A stretch of 64,000 nt of DNA from Loxodes magnus. Its lineage: Eukaryota; Ciliophora; Karyorelictea; Loxodida; Loxodidae. The notes under the pieces are model-generated. The model searched no databases. It worked only from the letters and a program-made list of their open reading frames with translations, and had not been told where the DNA came from. The stretch lies in the NCBI GenBank assembly GCA_946699065.1, contig CAMPDV010000108.1, forward strand, positions 558,001-622,000, read 5' to 3'. Made by a program: the position numbers and the translations under genes. Each line of letters starts with the position of its first letter. Position 1 is the stretch's first letter. Positions 51,524-62,093 of the stretch are shown piece by piece.

Positions 51524-54500
51524 TCATGCAGATAAAAGGATACTTGGATTAATACTTTTTAATAAATAAAATTATTGAAATATTTGTTACTTTTTTGAGG
51601 ACTTCTTTTGAGTTTCTTCCGCTTGTTTCATTATAACTTTTCTGGAAATATTTACCGGCTTCTTTTTTTTGTTTTCCAAAAAGTTATCTTCTCCTCTATC
51701 AATACATGACAGGATTTTTTATGCCTCTTTAATAAGAAAAATTACCAAAAATTTTGATTCCAAATTATCCAATTGCGTACTTCTATGAAATATGAAGAAA
51801 CTGTTTTTAGTTAATTTTATCCTATTTGCTTTTTATAGTAGACTCTTCAAAAATAGGTCTAAGGGTTTCTTCAGTTAAGGATGAATCAAGTGATGTAGTT
51901 ACTTTTAAAAATCTTTCATAGTCTATGGATTAGTTTATATCTATTTCAAATGTCCTGAACAATCTATTTATTGCTTCTATATCCTAGTAGATTTTTTCAT
52001 CATATACATCAGCAATTGAAGTTAAGAAACTAGATTTACTAGTAAGTCATTAATCTTTATCTATTTTTTATCTGCTTAATTTAGTTAAGCCACTAACAAA
52101 ATCTTTGCTTTCCACATCTCCATTTTATTTTATAATCAGATTTTACTTAAACACTTCTACTTCTTCTTAACTCAAAAATATACTCAACTCACGTTACAAA
52201 CCTTGCAATATTATTTCAAATTTAATGGATCCTTATTTATTGGCATCCAAAATTTCATATATCTAAGCAGGCGTTTTACCTAACCTAGCCATTTTCCATA
52301 CAATAACATAAATTAGGAATTATTCTCGGTTGTTGGTAGGAAACAACTTATTCTGCAAAGCAATTCCAAATTATAAATCTTTAACAAATAAAGTATTTAT
52401 TAAGACGAATAAATCTATTAAAGGAACCTCTCCTCCTATTGAATCCTGCTCATATTTCATCTTACCAAAACTTTATTGACTTGTATGCTTTTTCGATTAA
52501 GCTTAAGCCATTCTCTTACTATAAATATCAAGCAGCTTGTTAAAATCAAATCTAACTTTGATAAGAAAAGTAGCAAGGATCAAATCTATTGGGTCTTTAT
52601 GATGAATTTATAGAAACCTGCAAAATAATATTCCATACTAGTGACCTTCATCATATAGCTATTTTAAGGCTAGTAGTAATTATTAAAGTGATTTTAGAGC
52701 TAATTGCTTTATCCCATATTGCTATATTAATTAATCGTATAAGTAGTTAGGCAAAGTTCTTGGCTTTATCCCAGATGATAAATCTTCTAAATCTTACTTA
52801 TATTTTGAGTCCATTGTTTATTCAAAAAATTTAAAGACGTTGATATAACTCATTGGCTTTTCTCCACTGATACCTTATACATTTTATAGCAGAACGTTTT
52901 ATTTGAGTGCCTTTTATTTTTAGGTTTCAAAGTCCTCATCTTCTGAAGATTCTTCTTCTTATTGTTCTCTGCCAGTATATGGTTATTAAGCTTATTGCTA
53001 TGTAGCTAAATCTTATTAACTAGTAATAACTTAATTTAAATTGATACCTTTTTGAAGCTATTATATTTATAACTTATATTCCTCACATTTGCAAGATTAC
53101 TACATTTTTTAGTAATTGACAACATCCTCTTACAACTTTTTTATTTCTTCCTTTATGATTTTCATAGCTTATTCCTTTTATAAGTTTTCTTCAATTAAAC
53201 TTGCATTTTTAGATTGTAAATTTTAAGTTTCCTAAGTGATCATTAATTTTTAAATTTCTTAAGCTTTACAATTTTCTTCTAATTTAGAATTTAGCTTTTA
53301 AACTTCCTCTTCTGATTTGAGAAATCTTTACTCGATAGATTTATGTTTCTCAAGTTCTAATTTTAAGGATGAAATTTAAGCTTCTAAAGTTTGAATTTTC
53401 TTATCTGCAGTAGCTAGAAGATTTGCTTTTTATTTTTCATTATTTGAGCTATTTTCGAGCTAAGGCTTCATGACTTCTATTTCTTAAAGGCATTTTTATA
53501 TTTCAATTTGCAATTTTTACTTTTCTTAGCCACTTACTAAAAACTTTTGCTAAAGCTCGATAATCTATTTTTGATAATCTTCGCATTTTTTATTTAAGCC
53601 ATTTATTTCATTTTATAGTATCTATTTTACTTCATTTTATTTCGAACCTTCTTTATTATCTTAAGCTTATAGCATATTTTTGGTAATTTCGTGAGCTTAT
53701 TTTTCTGATTAAATAAGCGATTCGAGATTTTCTTTAATTTTTAATTTTTTTTATTTTTTTATTAAAAGTTTACTCTAAAAAAATGACTTAACCTTTTCTC
53801 TTTCATCTTGTTCTGATTTCAATTAATCTTAAATACTCTTAAGTTTTTATTTCTTCTTTTATATCTTTAAACTTAGTTCTTTTTAAATTTCTTCTTTTTC
53901 TTTCTACAAATTTTTGATTAGTTGACTAAGTTTATCATTTTGGATTTTACATTCAGCCATTTCTTTACTCTAATCTTTCGACAAATTTTTTTTATCTTAA
54001 GAGTGGGCATTTTCTTCGCTTTATAGTTGCAGTATGTTTTAATCAAGTTTGTTCGTTAGTTTTTAAATTGTTTCTTCGTAATATTTCCTATTTTCTTCAT
54101 TATTTTTCTTATTTTTCTCTAAGTTTTGAGTCTAAATCATAATTTTTTATTCCAAATCTTCCTTTTATCTCAGTAGCTCTTAGTTCTAATTTTGCCATTT
54201 CTAGCATTACTCATTTTCCTTTTATAACTCCTTCTTTAAAAACTCTTAGGTTCTTAATAAATCTTATTTAGTTTAATCAAGTTCTTATTTAAAATCAGCA
54301 ATAATTAGTTGATTTTATTATCTTTATTCCTGAAATTATTATTCTAGTTGTTCCTTTTATTTATATATTACTTTCTTCTCACTTTTTAGCTAATTTTTTA
54401 TTAATTCAAATTGTTTAAGCAGCGCTGCATTTTCACTTGTAGCTTTTTCATATTTTTCTTTACGAGATTCTAATTTAACTTAAAATCTACAAGCTTACTC

Positions 54501-54845
54501 ACTCATTTCTTTTTCTAGTGATTCTTTCTCAGCCAAAGCAATAGCTAAATCTTATTTTAAGTTCTGCTGATTTTTTTCGCTTTATAATTTAATGTTAGCA
54601 AAAAAGCTTTCAAGTTCTTTAATTCTTATATCATAATTTTTATTTTAGCTAACAAGTCTCGCTATTAATTTTTCTTAATTTGCATTTTATTGTTCTAAGA
54701 TTTGTATCTGCTGGTATTTGATTTAATTATTCTGACACAATTCAGTAAAATTAAACTTAATATCTGACAAATTTAATGAAGAGCTAATGTTCATATTCTT
54801 TAATTACTCTTCAATTTCATTTAGTCTTTTATCAAGTATATTCAT
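51524..54845 (-). CDS. Large coiled-coil protein with EF-hand-like C-terminus
   Basis: 1100 residues with one 19-nt intron (51727-51745). Residues about 1-620 form an almost unbroken coiled coil rich in Gln, Lys and Glu. A hinge with acidic EEESSEDEDFE follows. The C-terminal about 400 residues are globular and helical (SLQQLLLALKQLYDEG, RFLQIHHKDPIDLILATFL) and include at least one canonical-looking EF-hand loop, DANKQGSIKFEI, preceded by a helix; further helices may be degenerate EF-hands (RTFEIDINQSIDYERF). Likely a Ca-responsive structural rod of the cortex or cilia; this is inference. The intron restores an exact reading (IFEAQKILSC). It ends at TGA 51524; a TAA 21 codons earlier is the alternative. 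Confidence 0.75.
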
Positions 54846-55236
54846 ACACTAACTCCTTTCTGTATTTATTTCTCACTATAAAGATCTCATGCCTTCATAG
54901 ATTGTGGGTACTCTTTATGGATAAGATTAATTCTAAGATATCTCAGAATTAAGAAATTATTCTTGCATTTTATCTATTTATTTAATAAGTCATTAAAAGA
55001 CTTATTTTAATGCTATCTATTATACTAAAGAGATATTATAATTGAAGTATTATAACTATGTTAATGAATATTCTTAACTATGTATCAAGCTGTCTTATTT
55101 ATATCAATTTATGCTTCTGAAATTTAAATAATATAAGGTAAGAAAATTTATATTCAAGTTAGATAAGCAAAAGATTAAAATTGTTCTTTCATAAATCTTA
55201 ATACATCACCTTCTCATATTTAGTATAAAGAAGCAA
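54846..55236. other. Spacer
   Basis: 391 bp with the promoter of the large coiled-coil gene. Nothing else seen. Confidence 0.45.
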
Positions 55237-55884
55237 TCATTAGATGAATCGTATTTATATGTTCTAGGTAGTTATTTTACTAAACACATTTTCCAATTAA
55301 TATAAATTATCTTCAATATAAATATCAGAAAATTAGTAAGTTTTATTTTAAATTGTAAGCTTTTTTTACTTTAAACTGCAAGTGCGTTGGAATTTTTCTT
55401 AATTGTGATTTATTTTTTATAATTTCAATTATATTTTTAATATATTTTAGATTGTTAATTTTGTGAAATTAATTAAAAAAATTGATGTTCTTGACGCATT
55501 TCAGTTCTGTTTCCACCGGTTGATGCTAAATAATAAGTTTAAATTTCTTTGACATTTTAATTCATATTTTGTTAAGTCCTTCTTATGATTAACTTCCATT
55601 GGTTTCTTCATTTTTTACTTTTCATATCATTACAGTTCAACCCCTCTTAATTCCTCCTAATACTACTTTAATATTTTATTTTTGGATATTTGATAAATTT
55701 CGTTCGCTTTTTAGTATTATTTTTTGATTAAAATAAGTTTTAATAATTTTTTATAGTTTTTCATATAATGCAATAAAAGAATTTCTTACTATTCTCCCAT
55801 TAATTTTTCATCTGATCACTCTATATTTTTAACCTTTTTTCAATTAGAGATTAGCTATTTTTACAACTTTATTATTTGATACAT
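55237..55884 (-). CDS. Hypothetical basic protein (low confidence)
   Basis: 215 residues, Met to TGA. Charged helical sequence (KKVKNIEWSDEKLMGEQQEILLL, ILKQYQEELRGVELQWYEKQKM) with four TGA-coded Trp, which is high. It is divergent from the gene at 55972 with only 87 bp between starts, which supports a shared promoter. A neighbouring frame on the same strand is also open and protein-like in part, so the reading may be wrong. No domain recognised. Confidence 0.4.
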
Positions 55885-55971
55885 AAAATGGTTTCTAAGA
55901 AATAACAGAACTTTGAACCAAACATTTAAACAGGAAAATTCTCTAAAAAATAAAAAAACGAAATAATTACA

Positions 55972-56686
55972 ATGAGTGAAAGTGAGAAATATGATTGATA
56001 TGACGAACGTTAACCACTTGAAAATCCAGAACTAAAAAAACTTCCGATACAAACTCAAATAGAAATATTATGTAAGTCATTAAAAGAGTTTATGTTCAAA
56101 AATAGATACCTCACTGATAAAGTAGAAAAATTAGAAAAATTAATAACGTCTTTACTTGAGAAACAATATTAATCATCATAAGAAATAGAAAACAAACTGG
56201 AATAAAAAATTCTTTAAATTTAATAATAAATTCAGGTAACGCCATTTTCATTTTAAAAGAATTAATCAGATCCTATGGAAATAGAAAATGAAGCCTTAAA
56301 TTAAAATGAGCAGTAACACTAATTTAAAATAAGTAGTAAATTTAAATTAAGTAAGTGTTAGAAGAACAAAAGTTTAAAAGAAGAACTAAATGTTACGTGT
56401 GCAATAAATAACACCAAATGAAAATACTGCTACTAACTAAGCGAAATTTAAAGAAAGAATAAATAAGATATTTTTAGAAAACTATTTCGGATATATCCAA
56501 CATAAAGCCGAAAAATTTATAGAAAAAAATTATTTAATTCAAATCTTAATCCTTGGATAAATGATTAGAACGCTACGCGCAAGATCAAAAATATTCAGAA
56601 TATTAAAGGATGGTGCACTAATGAAGTGCTACACCGCCTAACTAAGCCTAGTAGAATCTCAAGACAAACTAATAGAGACAAGCTGA
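55972..56686 (+). CDS. Hypothetical protein
   Basis: 230 residues with a 22-nt intron (56351-56372). The acidic start MSESEKYDWYDERQPLENPEL (Trp = TGA) leads to a short coiled coil (LTDKVEKLEKLITSLLEKQY) and Gln-rich linker. After the intron comes a helical segment (KERINKIFLENYFGYIQHKAEKF). It ends at TGA 56684-56686. The unspliced frame also stays open and gives protein-like sequence at its far end (GWCTNEVLHRLTKPS), so the 3' half of the gene has two possible readings. No domain recognised. Confidence 0.6.
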
Positions 56687-56970
56687 TAGAATAGGTCGGA
56701 TGGCTGACTTCTAAGGCTTTAACAAAGCTTTTTAACTTAACTTAACTTTAATTTATTAAATTAATAAATTGAGTTTTTATCTTTCTAAGACTGGGTGCCT
56801 GATTTTATATCCTGATTTTATTGAAAACTTCAAAAGCATTTTAATATTTTTTTAGGAGATATATCTTGATTATATTTCTTCTAATTTGATAAAAGTTATA
56901 TACATTTTTCATAATTCTTTATTTAAATGCTTATTCTTTTTTTCAAATAAATTGTTCAATCTTAAAGACC

Positions 56971-57430
56971 TCAGATACTTCCCTGCACAAAACTAATTTG
57001 ACTATTTTAAGAGGATTACTTCAAAAGTGGAAATATCTGTTTATGAGTATTTTTCTTGCTAATAATTGTATTTTTCATATGCTTCTGTCTCTTTGTAATT
57101 TAGAATAATCCAGTTCATACTCCTTAAAATATTTCTAAACTGTTAACTTGTTAGCTTTTAAAATTATCTAGAAGCTTCTTATATTAAACAGTTAATTTTT
57201 CATTAAAGGTTTTAGCTTGAAGTTATGAAAAATAATTTTCTTCTTTTTTATTAATAAGAACACATACTTAATGCTATTCTATTGCTTAAATTTAACTACT
57301 AGGAATATTTTTAAACACTAAAGCTATTTTATCTCTTTGAATTTATTTATTTTTATTAACCTTTAAAATAAATTTCAAAAAGCTTAGTATTCCTCTTTCA
57401 AATACCAAAGATAATTAATTATTAATTTCA
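56971..57430 (-). pseudogene. Coding-like fragment ending at the GC-rich repeat
   Basis: About 150 codons, TGA end, reading as a helical protein (FSQLQAKTFNEKLTVQYKKL, ITKRQKHMKNTIISKK). No Met near its 5' end: the frame runs straight into the GC-rich repeat inserted at 57415. Either the gene was interrupted by the insertion, or its first exon lies elsewhere. No domain recognised. The call as a broken gene is inference. Confidence 0.35.
57399..57414. repeat. Left copy of 16-bp direct repeat
   Basis: CAAATACCAAAGATAA, repeated exactly at 57733-57748. The two copies flank the GC-rich element and look like a target-site duplication. Confidence 0.75.
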
Positions 57431-57732
57431 ACTAAAAAAGTTTTTGTACCGGAAACTCCTTTCCGATTGCACGACCCGACGCTCTCTTTTTATGGAATAA
57501 AGGAGATATCCTGTTGTGCTTCAGGCACAGCTGCTAGGGAGCTCCATCGCTATGAGTAGCCAGGCTTCAAGCCCCTACCAAGAACGGATAATCTCAAAGA
57601 CAGTGTTTCCTTCAGAAAATGACTCTGACAAGGGACTTTCTCAGCGACAGGAAAGGAACTTGTTCCTAGCCATAAAATCAGAAAGTGTTGTCACGAAGAT
57701 CATTCTCAGCTCCCACCATCTTTTCAATTATC
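57415..57732. mobile_element. GC-rich short interspersed element, copy 1
   Basis: 318 bp between two exact 16-bp direct repeats. The core 57451-57720 is close to half GC in a region that is otherwise about 20% GC. A second copy at 60159-60495 shares blocks in the same order and spacing: GACCC (57473 / 60232), GGGACYTTCTCAGC (57632 / 60395) and CTCAGCTCCCACCA (57705 / 60467), so spacings are 159 vs 163 and 73 vs 72. This fits a SINE-like element or a structured RNA gene with a retrotransposed copy. I see no tRNA A/B boxes, so its parent RNA is unknown; orientation is not decided. The plus strand has an open frame from the ATG at 57516 through the element, which may be chance. Confidence 0.6.
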
Positions 57733-57748
57733 CAAATACCAAAGATAA
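57733..57748. repeat. Right copy of 16-bp direct repeat
   Basis: CAAATACCAAAGATAA, identical to 57399-57414; together they flank the 318-bp GC-rich element. Confidence 0.75.
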
Positions 57749-57966
57749 GAGTGAAAAAATAAAAGCGTAGTTCACAAAAGCCTTTCTAGCAATTATATAA
57801 AAGCTGTAGCATTTAAAAATAATATCCGAAAGAAGAATATGAAGAATTAACAAAATTTTAGAAAAAATACGAAGAAATTTAAGAAGGTTACAGGATTTTA
57901 TACTGTATTTAATAAATAAGACTGAAAAAAAATTAGAATTAGCAAACAATAATAATCATTAATTGA
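57749..57966 (+). CDS. Coding-like fragment right of the repeat
   Basis: Plus-strand open stretch with codon pattern typical of coding DNA (PKEEYEELTKFQKKYEEIQEG) ending in TGA. No start of its own; the frame enters from the GC-rich element. A second frame in the same stretch is also open and coiled-coil-like. It may be the remainder of a gene whose 5' end was hit by the insertion. Confidence 0.3.
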
Positions 57967-58354
57967 TATAAGCAATGAATGAATTCCATACTTAAATTAA
58001 ATCTAGAGTTACTAATAAAATTTAGATTTTTGAAATTTAAAATTGCTAGATTAAATATTAAAACTCTCAAATCCAATAGATATTAAATAATCTAATTTAA
58101 AGTGTTTTATTAAGTCATGGCTAATATTCTAATTTATCTATCACTTATGCATTATTATTATTCTAATTATATTAAAATATATAATGGAAATTATCAAGAT
58201 AATAAGATATATATAATTAAATTAATTTAATTATATATGAAGATAAAAAATAAAATTTACTAATTTCCAAATATTCTTTTATAATTAAATCATTTTATCA
58301 ACAGTTTTGTCAATATTATTTATTTTATAAAATATAAAAAAGACATATATATAA

Positions 58355-58886
58355 ATGCATTAAAGTGACATCACCATTGCTAGGTTCACCATTTCTTCTG
58401 CTCTTGTAACTCTTGAACTTAATTTTCTTGTTTATTTTAGATAATTTTTTCTTTTTTTTTCGTTTTTAAAACCAAAATTGTTTACCTCCTTTCTCTCAAT
58501 TCTTTCTGAAGGCTGGATTTAAAAGGGAAAGCTCTTATTCTTGTGCCAAATATCTCAACAGAATTTAATTCTTCTAACATTTAAATTTTTATTGGTCAAA
58601 GTCATGTCTTTTGATATTTTCCAGCTCCTATCCAGGTTAGCGAAAAGAAATACACAAAAAATCTGAGATTTGAACTTCAATATCCATTAATCAACTTTTT
58701 TTCCTCTAGAAAAAACTTTCGAATAAGTATGACTTTTCAAACAAAGGAAACGTCCATATTTATCCTTTTGATATCTATTACGAGAGTAAATTTAATGCAA
58801 TCTACAATGAGACGGATTATCTGATTATTTAATCAGACTTGTTTTTCATTTTCTTAAAAAGTTATTTTATAACAAGGAATTTTTAA
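58355..58886 (+). CDS. Single-pass membrane protein, unknown
   Basis: 158 residues with two introns, 58406-58440 (35 nt, the longest placed here) and 58727-58746 (20 nt). The N-terminus is a type II anchor or uncleaved signal (FTISSALIIFSFFFVFKTKIVYLLSL). The outside part is beta-like (GKALILVPNISTEF, NLRFELQYPLINFF, NVHIYPFDIYYESKF). No family recognised. Removing both introns joins three frames that are each clearly coding. I end at TAA 58884-58886; otherwise the frame runs to a TGA at 59265, overlapping the next gene on the other strand. Confidence 0.55.
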
Positions 58887-59233
58887 ATTTTAGAATTAAA
58901 CTTATCTATTATAAATAATCCTTTCTATTAAAAATTAAAGTATATTAATTCTCATTATCGAGAAAGATTGAAGGAACTGATTAAATACAAATTAACTTAG
59001 CATTAAATTCAATATAACTAATTTTGCTTGAAAACTTAGAAATTTTAATCAATATAAAGTTATTACAAATTTTATGAAACAAGTCTCATTTATTAATTTC
59101 TTTATTAATTGAAAAATTTCCCGGTAATTTAAAAAATAGCAAACTACTTGAGTTTAATTATTTTCTTAAATTTTTTATTTTATATTATTATTAAAATCAA
59201 ATAAAAATTTAAAAGAATTTTATTTCCCTAACT

Positions 59234-59940
59234 TTAAAACATTCCCTCCTTTCCATTTTTAATATGATTGCATTCCTCATTCATTTCTTTTATGTATTCG
59301 CATTTCTCATCCTTCATATTGCTATTATCTCTTCTTTTTCAATTTTTTTTTGTAGATTCTATTATTTTTTATGAATTTTTATGGTTTAGATTCAAATTAT
59401 TTGCTTGAATTATCTTTTATTTTTTAAGCTAAAGCAGCATTTTAAAAATGTTAGAAAGAATAATAATATCTTTATCAACTTTTTCTATTTTGCTTTTTTA
59501 AAGATAAATATCTAAAGATTTGTAATTTTTAGTTACCTAATTTTTAATTTTCTTGTCTCATCTCTTACTATATAGACCAATATCATCTTATCTACTTCAG
59601 TAATTATTTAAATTTCTTTAATTAAGAAATTTAAGATTGTAATATAGCTATTCTACTTTTAAAAATTTATTTTGAATAAGTTACTTGCTTATGTATGTAG
59701 TTTCTAAATTAAATTGCTAAAAATGAATCATTAGTTCTCTTATTCTCGCTGAAAATTTGTAGACTATCTCGTTTTTTTTCTGAGAACTTTTTTATTTTTC
59801 AAATTACTAATACCAAATCAAATTGCTTATTCGATTATAGAAGAACTGTCTTTTTTCCTTTTGTTACTAGCCTTGAGTGAAGATGAAATCTGAGGCTATT
59901 TTTACTTTTTCTTTTATTATAATTTATTTCTACCTTGATT
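59234..59940 (-). CDS. Probable gene, 5' end unresolved
   Basis: About 235 codons in one frame on the minus strand, Lys/Asn/Gln-rich and helical (SARIRELMIHFQQFNLE, NYKSLDIYLQKSKIEKVDKD), ending in a Cys-containing piece (MKDEKCEYIKEMNEECNHIK) and TAA. No start Met was found; the frame is open further upstream. A neighbouring frame is also open near 59800. No domain recognised. Confidence 0.4.
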
Positions 59941-60158
59941 TTGTAATTTTCTAATTATTTTTATATATTAGTACAATTTGTATAAATTTAATATTTTATT
60001 ACTTTATTTTTATGTTTAGCTAACATTAAAAATTTTAATACTTTATAAAAGAAAGTTTAAATTCTTCTATAAGTCGATTTGCAGTAAAAAAAGTAATTGC
60101 CTATGATTTGCTGTAAAATAAAAAGCATTTCCGTAACCAGAAAATATTACTGCTTGAT

Positions 60159-60495
60159 TTAAATTTATTGATTAGACATAAACTCAAAAAATTTATCTTT
60201 TGAAGGACTGAAAACTCTTTTTCAGCTAGATGACCCAGGGCACTCTCTTAACGCACATAATACGGATAATCTGTTGCTTAATTCAATAAACTTCAGTCAA
60301 GAAGTTCCATAATTATGGGCTTGCAGGCTTAAACCGCTAGTAAGTGTGGATAACCAGAAAGATTTTGCTCACTTGCTGAGATTAACTCTAACCAGGGACC
60401 TTCTCAGCAATAGAATAGGAACTTGACCTTATCCATAAGACTAGAAGGTTTGATCAGAGAGACAAACTCAGCTCCCACCAAATTTTAAATTATTC
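60159..60495. mobile_element. GC-rich short interspersed element, copy 2
   Basis: Diverged second copy of the element at 57415, with the same blocks in the same order. GC-rich core about 60200-60480. The flanks carry a possible decayed direct repeat: GCTTGAT at 60152 and 60496, 344 bp apart (334 bp in copy 1). TTGCTGAGA and TCTCAGCAA at 60372-60410 can form a hairpin. Lies 120 bp upstream of a tRNA-Ile gene. Confidence 0.5.
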
Positions 60496-60585
60496 GCTTG
60501 ATCAAATTAAAAATCCCTTAATTGTTTATATTACATATAAAAGCTCTAATTTCCAAAAAATATTTACTATTTCTTAGTGAATAGA

Positions 60586-60696
60586 TATAAGCTTTTGATG
60601 TATATTAAAAACAAGGTCGCATAGCTCAGCTGGTTAGAGCGCTGTGCTAATAACGCAGAGGTCGTGAGTTCGAGACTCACTGTGACCATTTTTGTA
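60586..60696 (+). repeat. Left arm of 111-bp inverted repeat
   Basis: Identical to the reverse complement of 61424-61534. Contains the tRNA-Ile gene with 29 bp of 5' and 8 bp of 3' flank. The arms are 727 bp apart. Confidence 0.9.
60615..60688 (+). tRNA. tRNA-Ile (anticodon AAU)
   Basis: 74 nt with discriminator A. Acceptor GGTCGCA / TGTGACC pairs over seven positions with one G-T. D stem GCTC/GAGC, anticodon stem CTGTG/CGCAG with loop CTAATAA (anticodon AAT, read AAU), variable AGGTC, T stem GTGAG/CTCAC with loop TTCGAGA. A box TAGCTCAGCTGG and B box are intact. No intron. TTTTT follows as a Pol III terminator. No CCA is encoded, as usual in eukaryotes. Confidence 0.97.
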
Positions 60697-61423
60697 CTTA
60701 AGTTTATTACCTTATATTATAATTTAATTTAATCAATATTATATAAAATTTTATTAAAAATGTTTTATATTTAAGAAATAAAAAACTTATCTTAACTAAA
60801 CAAAATTCATATTATAGTTAATAAACTTATATTAATACTTTTCATAAACTTTGCTCGTACTGTTATCCTCTATTTTCATTCTTAATTCATTCTATATTTA
60901 TAAATCTTAAAAGCTAATAGTATAAAACTGCGTATTTTTATTTAAACAATTTATAATGAATGAGATACAAAAATATTAATTTATGTTTCTTTTTGTTTGA
61001 TAAGTTTTAAGATTAAAATAAATTAAATTTAAAGATATTAATTTTATTTATCATTAGCAAAGAATTATAAAAGTACTTAATCTTTATTATTTACAGTTCA
61101 AGTAATTTATAAACTTTCATTTAAACGTTTAAAGTTTTATATATAATAATTATAAGTTTTCTACCTTCTATATATTGCTATTGTAAATATCATCTTAAGT
61201 TTTATAGATGTTTCTTTTAATTACCAATCTTCACTTAATTTATCCAATTTTAGCATTTTTTCTTAAGTTCCTATTTATAATATAAATTTATTAGTTTTTC
61301 TAGTGAATAGAAATGTTTAATTATAAAAATATATAATCTTAAAACTAAAATATTAACTTAGATCTAGTAGAATAAATATAAGCATTTCTTATCTATTTTA
61401 ATTAGTTATTTTAATAATTTATA
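60697..61423. other. Spacer between inverted tRNA copies
   Basis: 727 bp of very AT-rich sequence between the two repeat arms. No gene seen. Confidence 0.5.
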
Positions 61424-61534
61424 TACAAAAATGGTCACAGTGAGTCTCGAACTCACGACCTCTGCGTTATTAGCACAGCGCTCTAACCAGCTGAGCTATG
61501 CGACCTTGTTTTTAATATACATCAAAAGCTTATA
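61424..61534 (-). repeat. Right arm of 111-bp inverted repeat
   Basis: Exact inverted copy of 60586-60696, including the tRNA and its near flanks. Confidence 0.9.
61432..61505 (-). tRNA. tRNA-Ile (anticodon AAU), second copy
   Basis: Identical in all 74 positions to the copy at 60615-60688, on the opposite strand. TTTTT terminator follows on the minus strand. Upstream flank of about 29 bp is also identical, which suggests recent duplication or gene conversion. Confidence 0.97.
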
Positions 61535-61785
61535 AAGTTAATTAACTTTAGTGTTTTTGCATTTTAAAATGATTTATCATTCTATTTTACTACAAACTTA
61601 TCTTGTTCTCTTCTAAATTAAATAAAATTAAACTTTTACTAAATTTTATCTCTAAGCAAATCTTTTTTTAGTAAAAGATATAATGCTACCTCCATTTTAC
61701 TTTTTAGGTTAAGCAAATTGAATTTTCCTAGATTTATATTTTTGTTATTAAATGACTTCAATATAGCAATGAGATAAATAATAAA

Positions 61786-61986
61786 ATGGGGTTATATGTT
61801 TTATTGTTAGGTATGCTTTTAATTATGCCTCAAAATCAAATTTCTTAAGAACTATGAAAAAATGCTTCTTCTAAATAAGACAAAAAAGTTGAATAAATTA
61901 ATTGATTAGAAAACTCACAATAAGTATCGAAAATCGATATCGCTTTTTTAGCCTTAAAATAATAGGAATGAAATGATTTAACTTAA
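61786..61986 (+). CDS. Small secreted-type protein
   Basis: 66 residues. Begins with a likely signal peptide (MGLYVLLLGMLLIMPQ), then a short charged domain (SSKQDKKVEQINWLEN, LALKQQEWNDLT) with three TGA-coded Trp. It ends at TAA 61984-61986 in my call; the frame stays open to a TGA at 62397, but there it overlaps the antisense of the kelch gene. No cysteines. Function unknown. Confidence 0.45.
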
Positions 61987-62093
61987 AAGATAGGAAAAAG
62001 GTTTTTTTTATTTTTATTATTAAATAGCTTTTCCACTTAATTTAGTGGTGTAATTTTATAAATTAGCATAAGTTTAATAAATAATAAATTAAA

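Noticed and set aside
57451..57720. Assignment of the GC-rich element to RNase P/MRP, SRP or a U-snRNA
   Set aside because: A minus-strand GAAAGTCCC resembles the MRP CR-I box, but I could not find the matching CR-V or a closing stem, and no SRP or snRNA core motif is present.
57516..58124. One long plus-strand gene starting inside the GC-rich element
   Set aside because: Two other frames in 57749-57966 are equally or more coding-like, and the element looks inserted.
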